This document shows positions 15,585-23,246 of a stretch of 64,000 bases of DNA, in pieces (positions within the stretch are counted from its first letter, which is position 1; every line of letters begins with the position of its first letter). Location: assembly GCF_036013975.1 (NCBI RefSeq), contig NZ_CP107904.1:434001-498000 (forward strand), read 5' to 3'. The stretch is from Kitasatospora sp. NBC_00458 (GTDB taxonomy: Bacteria > Actinomycetota > Actinomycetes > Streptomycetales > Streptomycetaceae). Below the pieces are notes generated by a model. The model ran no database searches, was not told the origin of the DNA, and saw nothing but the letters and a program-made list of their open reading frames with translations. Both the position numbers and the translations under genes were made by a program.

Positions 15585-15902
15585 ATGGTGATGATGGCGG
15601 GTCTGCTCTTCATGGCAGTGCTGGTGATCGTGCCCTTCACGCTGGCCTCGATCCGGCATCTCGTGGTGCGATCCGGCCGTCCGGGATGGCTGTCCAGCCG
15701 CCTGGCCGCTCGAACGCGAAGCGGCGGGCTCGGCCTTGGCGCCACCGCGACCGAGGAGTTGCACGCCTTCTTCAATGCCAACAAGCGCGTGCAGATCGAG
15801 CAGCGGCGGACTCAACTGGTCATGCGGGACGACGACCACTCCGGCGCCCCGCCTCACATGGGTATCGACTTGGACGGCGGCACCGCGGTCGTTCAACAGT
15901 AG
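15585..15902 (+). CDS. Small membrane protein, DUF6191-like
   Basis: A 105-residue protein with one N-terminal hydrophobic helix (residues 3-22) and a soluble tail. The tail EELHAFFNANKRVQIEQRRTQLVMRDDDHSGAPPH...IDLDGGTAVV matches the actinobacterial DUF6191 pattern (KRVQ-x-E-x-RR...RDD...GAPP...DLD-x-GTA). Function is unknown. Base composition is lower in GC than the neighbours, and it sits beside a transposase fragment between two similar 25-bp segments (15328, 15946), so it may have arrived by transfer. The start is the first of several clustered ATG codons (15585, 15591). Confidence 0.7.
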   Translation: MVMMAGLLFMAVLVIVPFTLASIRHLVVRSGRPGWLSSRLAARTRSGGLGLGATATEELHAFFNANKRVQIEQRRTQLVMRDDDHSGAPPHMGIDLDGGTAVVQQ

Positions 15903-15990
15903 CGGCGGCCGCGCCGTACCATGCGCGATCCCCTCACTGCAGGATCCGCCTCCGAAGTGGACCCCAGGTCGCCGGGCGGGTGCGCGGGGG

Positions 15991-17316
15991 TCAGCGCGCG
16001 TACTCCATCTCCGGGAACCGCGGCGAGGGCCCGTCCAACAGGTGGTCGTCGTGGCCGCGCAGCCAGCGGTCGAGGAACGAGGCGACGTACGCGCGGGTGG
16101 CGAGCACCGCGCGCTCCGGACGGACCTCGCCCACGTCGCCCCGCACGGCGTCCGCGGAGACCGCCCCCTGGCGGGCGAGCTGCGGCAGCAGGGACTGCGC
16201 GTCGGTGTAGGAGCCGTGCCGGGAACCGGTCAGCGTGACGTCGGCCTTCCAGCCGCGGGTGTGCTGCCAGAACGAGGCCCAGCCGGGCTGGTTCCGGTAG
16301 TCCCCGGAGTCCGGGCTTCCGGTGCCCATCAGCAGGAACGGGCGGTCGAGGCCGTCCTCGGCGACGCTGCTCAGGTGCACCCCCGTGCCGTCCGGGCCGG
16401 GGAAGTGCAGCTGGCCGTCCATGTTCACGCCGGCCCTGATCCGGGGGTCGTCGTGCATGGTCTGGGCCGCGGTGAACCCGCCGGCCGAGTGGCCCACCAT
16501 GCCGACCCGGTTCAGGTCCAGCGAGCCGGCGAGGGCGGCCGGCAGACGGCCGTCGGTGCGCAGCGCGCCGAGCTCGTCCAGGACGAAGCGGGTGTCGTCG
16601 ACCCGGGCCTGCAGCGCCTTGCGGAGCAGCGCGCCGATGTCCAGGCCGGGCTGGCCGCTCAGTCCGGGGAGGACGGAGGCGGCCAGGCCGCCGTCCGGGA
16701 AGGCCACCTCGGAGGCGTCGTAGGTGTGGTCGACGGTGACCACGACGTAGCCGCGCGAGGCGAGGTCCTCGACCAGGCCGGTACCCCAGGTCCGGGGGTC
16801 GCCGAGCCCGGCCGAGTAGAGGACCACCGGGCGCGGCCCGGCTCCGGGCAGCGCGGGCGCGTCCTGCCGGGCGTGCGTGCGGACCCCGGCCCAGTCGGTG
16901 CGGCCCGGCTCCGTCCCGTAGTTGAAGACCGAGGCGCCTGCCGTGCTCCCGAAGTGCTCGGCGGCGCGCGGCTCCATGTAGCGGGCCGGCCGCTCGCCGG
17001 CGGACACCGGGCGGGTGGCCGGGTACCAGAGGCTGATCATCAGCTCGCGGACCCGGTCCGGCTGCCACGGGTCCTGCCGTCCGACGTCGGTGAGGCGCAG
17101 CGAGGTGGTCCCGACCGCGTACGGTCCGGTGGGCTGCGGGAGCCAGGCGCGGGCCTGGCGTTCCGTCACGGCGGGCGCCGCCACCGCGGCCGACGCCGTC
17201 ACCCCCGCGCCCAGGACGGCCGTCGCCGCCGTCGCCACCAGTACGGCGGCGATCCCCGTCCGCGTGCCCCGGCCCCGGCCCTGTCCCTGCCCCGGCCCCT
17301 GTCCCCGTGTGCGCAT
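15991..17316 (-). CDS. Secreted platelet-activating-factor acetylhydrolase-like lipase/esterase
   Basis: A 441-residue alpha/beta hydrolase with an N-terminal export signal: Arg-rich start, hydrophobic stretch at residues 21-40, Ala-rich cleavage region near 46. The nucleophile elbow is GHSAGG (Ser277), with the oxyanion region YSAGLGDPRTWG and TVDHTYDASEV before it. The order matches the PAF-AH II family, which cleaves short or oxidised acyl esters; in Streptomyces these are secreted esterases and include polyester hydrolase relatives. The ATG at 17316 is preferred because the signal peptide starts there; upstream codons cross an inverted repeat. Confidence 0.85.
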   Translation of the reverse strand: MRTRGQGPGQGQGRGRGTRTGIAAVLVATAATAVLGAGVTASAAVAAPAVTERQARAWLPQPTGPYAVGTTSLRLTDVGRQDPWQPDRVRELMISLWYPATRPVSAGERPARYMEPRAAEHFGSTAGASVFNYGTEPGRTDWAGVRTHARQDAPALPGAGPRPVVLYSAGLGDPRTWGTGLVEDLASRGYVVVTVDHTYDASEVAFPDGGLAASVLPGLSGQPGLDIGALLRKALQARVDDTRFVLDELGALRTDGRLPAALAGSLDLNRVGMVGHSAGGFTAAQTMHDDPRIRAGVNMDGQLHFPGPDGTGVHLSSVAEDGLDRPFLLMGTGSPDSGDYRNQPGWASFWQHTRGWKADVTLTGSRHGSYTDAQSLLPQLARQGAVSADAVRGDVGEVRPERAVLATRAYVASFLDRWLRGHDDHLLDGPSPRFPEMEYAR

Positions 17317-17357
17317 GGTCGTCCGCTCTCCCCGTCGGTGTGCCCGCCGCCCGCCGG

Positions 17358-17387
17358 CCGGCCCGTACCGGTGACAGTACGGGCCGG
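17358..17387. promoter_or_regulatory. Inverted repeat upstream of the lipase gene
   Basis: CCGGCCCGTAC and GTACGGGCCGG are perfect 11-bp arms with an 8-bp spacer, 42 bp before the start. A second pair, GTCATACC (17401) and GGTATGAC (17437), lies just upstream. They may be operators or a leader hairpin. Confidence 0.5.
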
Positions 17388-17515
17388 ACGGTGCGTGGAC
17401 GTCATACCGCGGTGCCAACCCGCCGGGTGCTACCCGGGTATGACACCGGGTGGACCCGGCGAGTGCCGGCGGACCCCGCCCGGGGCGGCGTCGCGCGAAC
17501 GCGCGCGCGGGCCGT

Positions 17516-17600
17516 CGTACCGCTTCGGCCGTACTGCTTCGCCGTACTGCTTCGGCCGCATCGCTTCAGCGGTACTGCTTCAGCGGTACCGCTTCAGCTC
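17516..17600. repeat. Degenerate 14-bp tandem repeat across the 3' end of the ACAD gene
   Basis: Units such as CGTACTGCTTCGGC and GGTACTGCTTCAGC recur six or so times. The last units include the final codons (KRYR) and stop of the acyl-CoA dehydrogenase gene. Confidence 0.8.
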
Positions 17601-18791
17601 CCGGCGGGCCAGCGAGCGCTTGTGCACCTCGTCCGGCCCGTCCGCCAGGCGGAGCGCGCGGTTGCCGGCCCAGAGCTGGGCGAGCGGGGTGTCCTGGCCG
17701 ACGCCCGCCGCGCCGTGCGCCTGGACCGCCTTGTCGAGGATCCACCCGACGGTGCGCGGCGTGGCGATCTTGATGGCCTGGATCTCGGTGTGCGCACCAC
17801 GGTTGCCGACGGTGTCCATCAGCCAGGCGGTCTTGAGTACCAGCAGCCTCAACTGCTCGATGCGGACGCGGGATTCGGCGATCCAGTCCTGGATCACGCC
17901 CTGCTCGGCGAGCGGCCGGCCGAAGGCCTCCCGGTCGAGGGTGCGTCGGCACATGAGCTCGACGGCGCGCTCGGCCATGCCGATCGCACGCATGCAGTGG
18001 TGGATCCGGCCGGGCCCGAGCCGGGCCTGGGCGATGGCGAAGCCGGAGCCCTCCTCGCCGATCAGGTTGGCGGCGGGGACGCGGACGTCCTCGAAGTCGA
18101 TCTCGGCGTGCCCGCCGTGGTCGGCGTCGTCGTAGCCGAAGACGGTCATGCCGCGCCGGACGGTGACGCCCGGGGTGTCGCGCGGCACCAGGATCATGCT
18201 CTGCCGGCGGTGCGGCTCGGCGTCCGGGTCGGTCCTGCCCATCACGACGAGGATCCGGCACTCGGGGTTCATCGCACCGGTGATGTACCACTTGCGGCCG
18301 TTGACCACGTAGTGGTCGCCGTCGCGTTCGATCCGGGTGGCGATGTTGGCGGCGTCGGAGGAGGCGACGTCGGGCTCGGTCATCGCGAAGGCCGAGCGGA
18401 TCCCGGCGTCGAGCAGCGGTTCGAGCCAGCGTTCGCGCTGCTCGGGGGTGCCGAACTGGGCGAGCAGCTCCATGTTGCCCGTGTCGGGCGCGGCGCAGTT
18501 CAGGGCGGGCGGGGCGAGCTGGGGGCTGCGGCCGGTGATCTCGGCGAGCGGGGCGTACTGGAGGTTGGTGAGTCCCGCGCCGCGCTCGCCCGGGAAGAAG
18601 AGGTTCCACAGGCCCTGCTTCCGCGCCTCGGCCTGCAGCCCGGCGACGACCGGCGGGACGGCCCAGGCGGGGCGGGCCGGGTCGGCCAGCTGGGCGGCCA
18701 GCACGGGCTCGGCCGGGTACACCTGGCCGTCCATGAACTCCGTGAGCCGATCGATGAGTCCGAGAGTGCGGGCGTCGTGGGCGAAGTCCAT
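17580..18791 (-). CDS. Acyl-CoA dehydrogenase (ACAD11-like)
   Basis: A 403-residue FAD-dependent acyl-CoA dehydrogenase. SAFAMTEPDVASSDAANI is the FAD/acyl-CoA motif of the family, VNGRKWYITGAMNPECRILVVMGRTDP is the conserved beta-domain segment, and AIGMAERAVELMCRRTLDREAFGRPLAEQGVIQ starts the C-terminal helical domain; YLPAEPVLA-type start (GQVYPAEPVL) is typical of ACAD10/11. It follows the phosphotransferase gene by 3 bp. In ACAD10/11 systems the kinase phosphorylates 4-hydroxyacyl-CoA and the dehydrogenase partner eliminates and oxidises it; here the two activities are separate genes in one operon. Confidence 0.92.
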   Translation of the reverse strand: MDFAHDARTLGLIDRLTEFMDGQVYPAEPVLAAQLADPARPAWAVPPVVAGLQAEARKQGLWNLFFPGERGAGLTNLQYAPLAEITGRSPQLAPPALNCAAPDTGNMELLAQFGTPEQRERWLEPLLDAGIRSAFAMTEPDVASSDAANIATRIERDGDHYVVNGRKWYITGAMNPECRILVVMGRTDPDAEPHRRQSMILVPRDTPGVTVRRGMTVFGYDDADHGGHAEIDFEDVRVPAANLIGEEGSGFAIAQARLGPGRIHHCMRAIGMAERAVELMCRRTLDREAFGRPLAEQGVIQDWIAESRVRIEQLRLLVLKTAWLMDTVGNRGAHTEIQAIKIATPRTVGWILDKAVQAHGAAGVGQDTPLAQLWAGNRALRLADGPDEVHKRSLARRELKRYR

Positions 18792-18794
18792 CGT

Positions 18795-19838
18795 TCAGCG
18801 CTCCTGGGGGGCTTCGAGGGTGGTGAGGCCGTGCTCGACGAGGACGGGCGCCATGGTCGCGGCCCGCTCGAACCCGGCCCCGAGGGTGCCGCCCTGCCGG
18901 AACCGGAAGTGGATGCCCTCGGCGACGACCGCGAGCTTGTACGAGGCGAAGGCGACGTACCAGTCGAGGTCGGCGGCGTCCCGGCCGGTCGCGGCGGCGT
19001 ACCGGGCGGCCAGTTCACCCGCGGGCGGGAAGCCGGGGGCGGTGGCGGCGGCGGGGATCAGGCCGCCGCCGGCACCGGCGAGCTGGGTGTACATCACCAG
19101 CAGGCCGACGTCGGTGAGCGGGTCGCCGAGGGTGGACATCTCCCAGTCGAGGACGGCCGCGATCCGGTCCCCGCCGTCGATCAGCACGTTGTCCAGACGG
19201 TAGTCCCCGTGGACGAGCGCCGGGGGCGGCGAGAGGGGCCGCCGGGCGGCCAGCAGGTCGTGCAGCCGGTCGATGCCGGGCAGTTCGCGGCTGCGCGACG
19301 CGTCCAGCTGGGTGGACCAGCGGCGCAACTGGCGTTCCAGGTAGCCGTCCGGGCGTCCGAAGTCGGCCAGCCCGACGGCCGCCGGGTCGATCCGGTGCAG
19401 CACGGCGAGGGTGTCCACGAGGGCCGCGCCGATGCCGCGGACGCGGCCCTCGCCGAGGGCCGCGAGCGGCGCGGCGTCCCGGTGCGCGGTCCCGGGCACG
19501 TACGCCATCAGGTACCAGGGCGCGCCGAGCACCTCCGTCCCGGTGTCGAGGTGGAGGGTGGCGGGCACCGGCACGCCGGTGTCGCGCAGGGCGCTCATCA
19601 CCCGGTGCTCGCGTCCCATGTCGTGCGCGGTGGCGAGGACGTGCCCGAGCGGCGGCCTGCGCAGCACCCAGTCGGAGGCGCCGTCGGTGAGCCGGTAGGT
19701 GAGGTTGGAGCGGCCGCCCTCGATCAGCCCGGCGCGCAGCGGGCCGTCCACGGCGCCCGGGAGCACCCGGTCGAGGTGGGCGCGCAGCCGGGCGAGGTCG
19801 AGCCCGGGCGGGTCGGCGGGGGTCTCGGGCACGGGCAC
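18795..19838 (-). CDS. APH/ACAD10-type phosphotransferase (putative hydroxyacyl-CoA kinase)
   Basis: A 347-residue kinase-like protein. The ATP-binding lobe holds EGGRSNLTYRLTDG and WVLRRPP; the catalytic loop is HGDYRLDN (His210, Asp212, Asn217) and the metal-binding motif DWEMSTLGDP (Asp231). These are the exact signatures of ACAD10/ACAD11 phosphotransferase domains, not of drug-modifying enzymes. It is first in an operon with the acyl-CoA dehydrogenase and carries the shared palindromic operator upstream (19962-19983). Role: degradation of 4-hydroxy fatty acids or related acyl-CoAs. Confidence 0.92.
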   Translation of the reverse strand: MPVPETPADPPGLDLARLRAHLDRVLPGAVDGPLRAGLIEGGRSNLTYRLTDGASDWVLRRPPLGHVLATAHDMGREHRVMSALRDTGVPVPATLHLDTGTEVLGAPWYLMAYVPGTAHRDAAPLAALGEGRVRGIGAALVDTLAVLHRIDPAAVGLADFGRPDGYLERQLRRWSTQLDASRSRELPGIDRLHDLLAARRPLSPPPALVHGDYRLDNVLIDGGDRIAAVLDWEMSTLGDPLTDVGLLVMYTQLAGAGGGLIPAAATAPGFPPAGELAARYAAATGRDAADLDWYVAFASYKLAVVAEGIHFRFRQGGTLGAGFERAATMAPVLVEHGLTTLEAPQER

Positions 19839-19961
19839 TCTCCTCGATGGCTGTCGTCGGGTTGCCGTCCGTCGGGCGCACTGCCCGTCGGGTTGTCGTT
19901 TCGCCGGATCGCCGTCCGTCGGGCAGCCGCCGCCGTCGACCTGGACGCCCTTCCCGTACGC

Positions 19962-20008
19962 TGACTAAGCGCTTGCTTAGCATTCAGCCGACCGCGCCGA
20001 CCTGTCAA
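19962..20008 (-). promoter_or_regulatory. Promoter and operator of the phosphotransferase/ACAD operon
   Basis: On the minus strand, TTGACA (20008-20003) is followed by 18 bp and AATGCT, with CTAAGCAAGCGCTTAG overlapping and following the -10. The 22-bp block 19962-19983 is the exact inverse of 11094-11115, so both operons share one regulator. Imperfect CCGTCGGG repeats fill 19860-19925. Confidence 0.8.
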
Positions 20009-20026
20009 TCCCACCCGCCCGTCACA

Positions 20027-21124
20027 ATGAGCCCCATGAGGTTGATCCACACCGTCGCCGGCGTGCTGCTCCTGCTGCTCACCATCGGCAGCATCCTGCG
20101 CACGCTGGTCGTCCCGCGCGGCCTGTACTCCGCCCTCGTACACCGCCTCTGGCGGGTCCTGCGGACCGTTCTGCGCCTGATCGCGACCCCGTTCGGCACC
20201 TACCGGGCGCAGGACCGGGTGCAGACCTGGCTCGCGCCGCTGATGCTGCTCGGCATGCTCGGGGTGTGGCTCGGCGCCATGCTGACCGCCTACACGCTGA
20301 TACTGCACGGCACCTCGCAGCTGGACTGGTCCGTCTCCTTCCGGGAGGCCGGCTCCAGCCTGCTCACGCTCGGCTTCGCCAGCGGCGACCGGCTCCACCT
20401 CTCCGCCATCGACTTCCTCGCCGCCGCCAGCGGCCCCCTGACCATCGCCCTGCTGATCGCCTACCTGCCCACCCTCTACTCCGCCTACAACCGGCGCGAA
20501 CTGGAGGTGACGCTCCTCCAGTCCCGGGCCGGCGAGCCCGCCTGGGGCCCCGAACTGCTCGCCCGTCAGTCGCTGGTCGACACCGAGACCGCCCTCCCCC
20601 AGCTCTACCGCGACTGGGAACGCCTCGCCGCCGACCTCGGCGAGAGCCACTCCAACTACCCCGTGCTCATCTCGTTCCGCTCTCCGCAGCCCGAGCGCAG
20701 CTGGGTCGTCGGCCTGACCGCCGTCATGGACGCCGCCGCCATCCACCTCGCCGTGGCCCCGCGCAGCGCCCCGCCGGAGGCCCGGCTCGTGCTGCGGGCG
20801 GGTTTCACCGCGATGCGCGACATCGGCCGCTCCCTGCGCATCGGCTTCGACCCCGACCCGTCCCCCGAGGCGCCGATCCGCCTGGGCTTCACCGAGTTCG
20901 ACGCCGCCGTGGCCATGATCGTCGCCGCCGGGTTCCCGCACGAGCGACCCGCCGCCGAGGCCTGGCCGCACTTCCACGGATGGCGCGTCAACTACGAGCA
21001 GCTCGCCTACGAACTCGCCCGCCGCAGCGACGCCGTCCCCGCCCTGTGGACCGGCCCCCGCGACTTCCGCGCCCCGTCCGTCCCCCCGGCCCGCCCCGCC
21101 GACCGCCGTCCGGACAGAGCCTGA
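20027..21124 (+). CDS. Membrane protein with ion-channel-like architecture
   Basis: A 365-residue protein (starting at ATG 20027, or 362 from 20036; neither has a clear ribosome binding site). Hydrophobic segments lie at about 5-25, 70-93 and 127-153. Between the last two is SLLTLGFASGD (111-121), which resembles a potassium-channel pore helix and filter (T-x-G-F/Y), although the canonical second glycine is replaced by Ala. The remaining 210 residues are a soluble domain without a motif I recognise. This layout is often annotated as a two-pore-domain or Trk-like channel in Streptomyces, but function is unproven. It is transcribed divergently from the phosphotransferase operon. Confidence 0.6.
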   Translation: MSPMRLIHTVAGVLLLLLTIGSILRTLVVPRGLYSALVHRLWRVLRTVLRLIATPFGTYRAQDRVQTWLAPLMLLGMLGVWLGAMLTAYTLILHGTSQLDWSVSFREAGSSLLTLGFASGDRLHLSAIDFLAAASGPLTIALLIAYLPTLYSAYNRRELEVTLLQSRAGEPAWGPELLARQSLVDTETALPQLYRDWERLAADLGESHSNYPVLISFRSPQPERSWVVGLTAVMDAAAIHLAVAPRSAPPEARLVLRAGFTAMRDIGRSLRIGFDPDPSPEAPIRLGFTEFDAAVAMIVAAGFPHERPAAEAWPHFHGWRVNYEQLAYELARRSDAVPALWTGPRDFRAPSVPPARPADRRPDRA

Positions 21125-21250
21125 CGGACAGAGCCTGACGGACCGGGGGCACTGGTCTCCGGCTCCGGCCCGCCCGCCCGCCCGTCAGCCCGTCAGCCCG
21201 TCAGCCCGTCAGTGCGGATCCCGCCCGGGGCCGGCCCGGACCCGCCCGCG

Positions 21251-21583
21251 CTATTCGCCCGCGCTTCCGGCGCGCGTGCGGCGCAGGTGGAAGCGGATGT
21301 CGCCCAACCCGTCGAGGGCCCGCCCGTCCACGTCCGCCGGGTCCGCCTCCGCTCGTGCCGCCAGCGCCTCGGCCAGCGCGACCGAACGGTCGTCGAGACG
21401 CCCGAACCTGCGGGCGGTGTGCCCCAGGCAGAGACCGGCCAGCCCCAGCAGCCCGCTCCCCGCCACCGCCCGCGTCCCCACCTCCAGGCAGCAGCGCTCG
21501 ACGAAGGCCCGGTCCTCGTCCGCGAGCGCGATTCCGACCAGCGGCTCCCCCGGGCCCGCCTCCGTCGGCGACCATGTCCGCAT
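21251..21583 (-). CDS. HEAT-repeat small protein (orphan immunity-like)
   Basis: A 110-residue protein. DEDRAFVERCCLEVGTRAVAGSGLLGLAGLCLGHTARRFGRLD...VALAEALAARAEADPADVDGRALDGLGDI fits two HEAT-like helical pairs of a family common in Streptomyces, related to polymorphic-toxin immunity proteins. No toxin gene is next to it; the large RHS toxin is 3.3 kb away with its own immunity gene. Its start codon (21581-21583) overlaps the start codon of the divergent gene (21582-21584), so the two cannot both be transcribed from leaderless promoters without interference. Confidence 0.6.
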   Translation of the reverse strand: MRTWSPTEAGPGEPLVGIALADEDRAFVERCCLEVGTRAVAGSGLLGLAGLCLGHTARRFGRLDDRSVALAEALAARAEADPADVDGRALDGLGDIRFHLRRTRAGSAGE

Positions 21584-22064
21584 GGACAGCCGGTCCGATC
21601 AGGACGAGACCCGTGACAGCAGCACTCCACCGCAGGGACGGAGCAGCCAGGAGGAGGTGGAACTCCGGACCGTGGACGCGGACGGTCGGGTCCGGCCCGT
21701 CACCATCCTCATCGGCGGCGACTCGTCCGCCACGCGCATCGCACTCCTCGACGCCGGCTCGCTCACCGAGTTCAGCGGCACCGACCACCTCGACTGTCTC
21801 GTCCAGGTCCGGCGGCAGTTGGAACGGGAAGGCCGGCTGCTGTGCTGCCAGGGAGCCCGCCCCGACGTCCACCCGTCCGGCCAGTTGCGCCAGTTCACCC
21901 ACGGGCGGGAGGCGTACGTCCGTCCCCCGGAGGGCCGGGGCGAGATCCGGGAGACCGTCGACGTCTTCGCCCCGGCGGCACCGGCGGAGGTCGTGAGCCT
22001 CGAAGAGCAGCGGGCCGCGATCCTCGGCGCCTTCCACGCACGGCACCCGGCGGACCGGATCTGA
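21582..22064 (+). CDS. Conserved protein of unknown function
   Basis: A 160-residue protein starting at ATG 21582, on the opposite strand to the HEAT gene with overlapping start codons. The C-terminal half, LLCCQGARPDVHPSGQLRQFTHGREAY...ETVDVFAPAAPAEVVSLEEQRAAI, looks like a widespread small-protein family with the pattern GAR-x-DV-x-PSG...VDIF. The first 25 residues are polar and may not be translated: a GTG at about 21656 follows AGGAGG closely but with spacing that is too short. No catalytic motif is evident. A strong terminator hairpin follows. Confidence 0.6.
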   Translation: MDSRSDQDETRDSSTPPQGRSSQEEVELRTVDADGRVRPVTILIGGDSSATRIALLDAGSLTEFSGTDHLDCLVQVRRQLEREGRLLCCQGARPDVHPSGQLRQFTHGREAYVRPPEGRGEIRETVDVFAPAAPAEVVSLEEQRAAILGAFHARHPADRI

Positions 22065-22117
22065 ACCCGCCCGGTCCTCGGTGGCACGGCTCGGCGTCCC
22101 CGCGCCCTGCCCCGTAC

Positions 22118-22158
22118 GCCGCGAGCGCCGACCGCTGGTGCGGTTCGGCGCTCGCGGC
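22118..22158. terminator. Bidirectional terminator between convergent genes
   Basis: GCCGCGAGCGCCGA-CCGC (22118-22135) pairs with 22140-22158 through about 18 bp with one bulged base and a 4-nt loop. Confidence 0.85.
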
Positions 22159-22185
22159 GCGGGAGACGGGCCACCGGCCCGGCGG

Positions 22186-23085
22186 TCAGACCCGGACCGT
22201 GCCGCCCTCGGCGAGGGAGCGTTCGGCGGCGGCGAGGATCTCCACCGTCCGCAGGCCGAACGCCGCGGAGCAGGGGTGCGGCTCGCCGGTGCGGGCGGCC
22301 CCGGCGAGGGCGTCGAGGGCGCGGTGGAACGCCGCCACCGGCCCCTCGCCGCGCTCCGGGAGGTGGACGGTACCGGCCTCGCCGCGCAGCTCCATCCCGG
22401 TGCCGCCGCCCGCCACGGGCGCGGTGAGGCTGAGCGCCAGCGTGCTGGAGGCGCCGCCGACGTGGCGCAGCACGAGGTGGACGGTGTCCAGCGGGCCGGC
22501 CACGGCGGTCACCGAGGTGACGTCCCCGAGGACCGGGAGCAGCACCGAGAGCGCGTGCGGGCCGACGTCCCACAGCGCGCCCTTCTCCTTGCGCCACGCG
22601 GAGGCCGCGTACGGGCTGGTGGAGTCCGGGGCGAAGACCGAGCCGAGCCAGTCGGAGCGTCCGGTGAACCAGCCGCCGGTGGCCGCCTGCTCCTCGATCC
22701 ACGGCATCTGGTCGCCGCCGAAGCGGACGGTGAAGAACACCACCGACGCGACGCCGTTGCGCCCGGCCGCCTCGACCACCCGGAGGGCGTCGGGGACGGT
22801 GAGCGCCACGGGCTTGTCGAGCAGCAGGTGGCAGCCGGCCTCGGCGGCGCGGACCGCGAGGTCGGCCTGCACGGTCGGGGGGAGTGCGATGGAGACGGCG
22901 TCGACCTCGGCGAGCAGCCGGTCGAGGTCGGCGTGGGCGGGTACGCCGTGCTGCGCGCCGAGGGCGGCGGCGGCTTCGGGGCGGCGGCCCCAGACGCCCG
23001 CGAACTCGAAGTCGGGGTGCGCCGCCAGGACGGGTGCGTGTACCCGCTCCGCCCAGGGGCCGGTGCCCAGCAGTCCGATGCGCAT
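22186..23085 (-). CDS. Gfo/Idh/MocA-family oxidoreductase
   Basis: A 299-residue NAD(P)-dependent sugar or inositol dehydrogenase-like protein. The N-terminal MRIGLLGTGPWA is the dinucleotide-binding GxGxxA, DAVSIALPP follows, and GCHLLLDKPVALT contains the family's catalytic EKP motif with Asp in place of Glu (DKP). The C-terminal domain has GALWDVGPHALSVLLPVLG, a conserved G-x-D-x-G-x-H segment. Substrate unknown. It stands alone between two terminators. Confidence 0.9.
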   Translation of the reverse strand: MRIGLLGTGPWAERVHAPVLAAHPDFEFAGVWGRRPEAAAALGAQHGVPAHADLDRLLAEVDAVSIALPPTVQADLAVRAAEAGCHLLLDKPVALTVPDALRVVEAAGRNGVASVVFFTVRFGGDQMPWIEEQAATGGWFTGRSDWLGSVFAPDSTSPYAASAWRKEKGALWDVGPHALSVLLPVLGDVTSVTAVAGPLDTVHLVLRHVGGASSTLALSLTAPVAGGGTGMELRGEAGTVHLPERGEGPVAAFHRALDALAGAARTGEPHPCSAAFGLRTVEILAAAERSLAEGGTVRV

Positions 23086-23246
23086 GGTGGTCTCGCTCCT
23101 CGGTGGTGCGTCGGTGCTCTGTCGTGCTCTGTGCCGTGCAGCTGTGTGACTGTGCAGCTCTGTGCCGCTCCGTACGCTGCCATCCTGCCCGGACGCGCGA
23201 AGGCCGCCGCCGCCCGGGTGGGGCGACGGCGGCCCTGACCGTCGGT

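Noticed and set aside
17307..19964. An 885-codon frame on the plus strand opposite the ACAD and phosphotransferase
   Set aside because: Antisense shadow of two well-defined enzymes.
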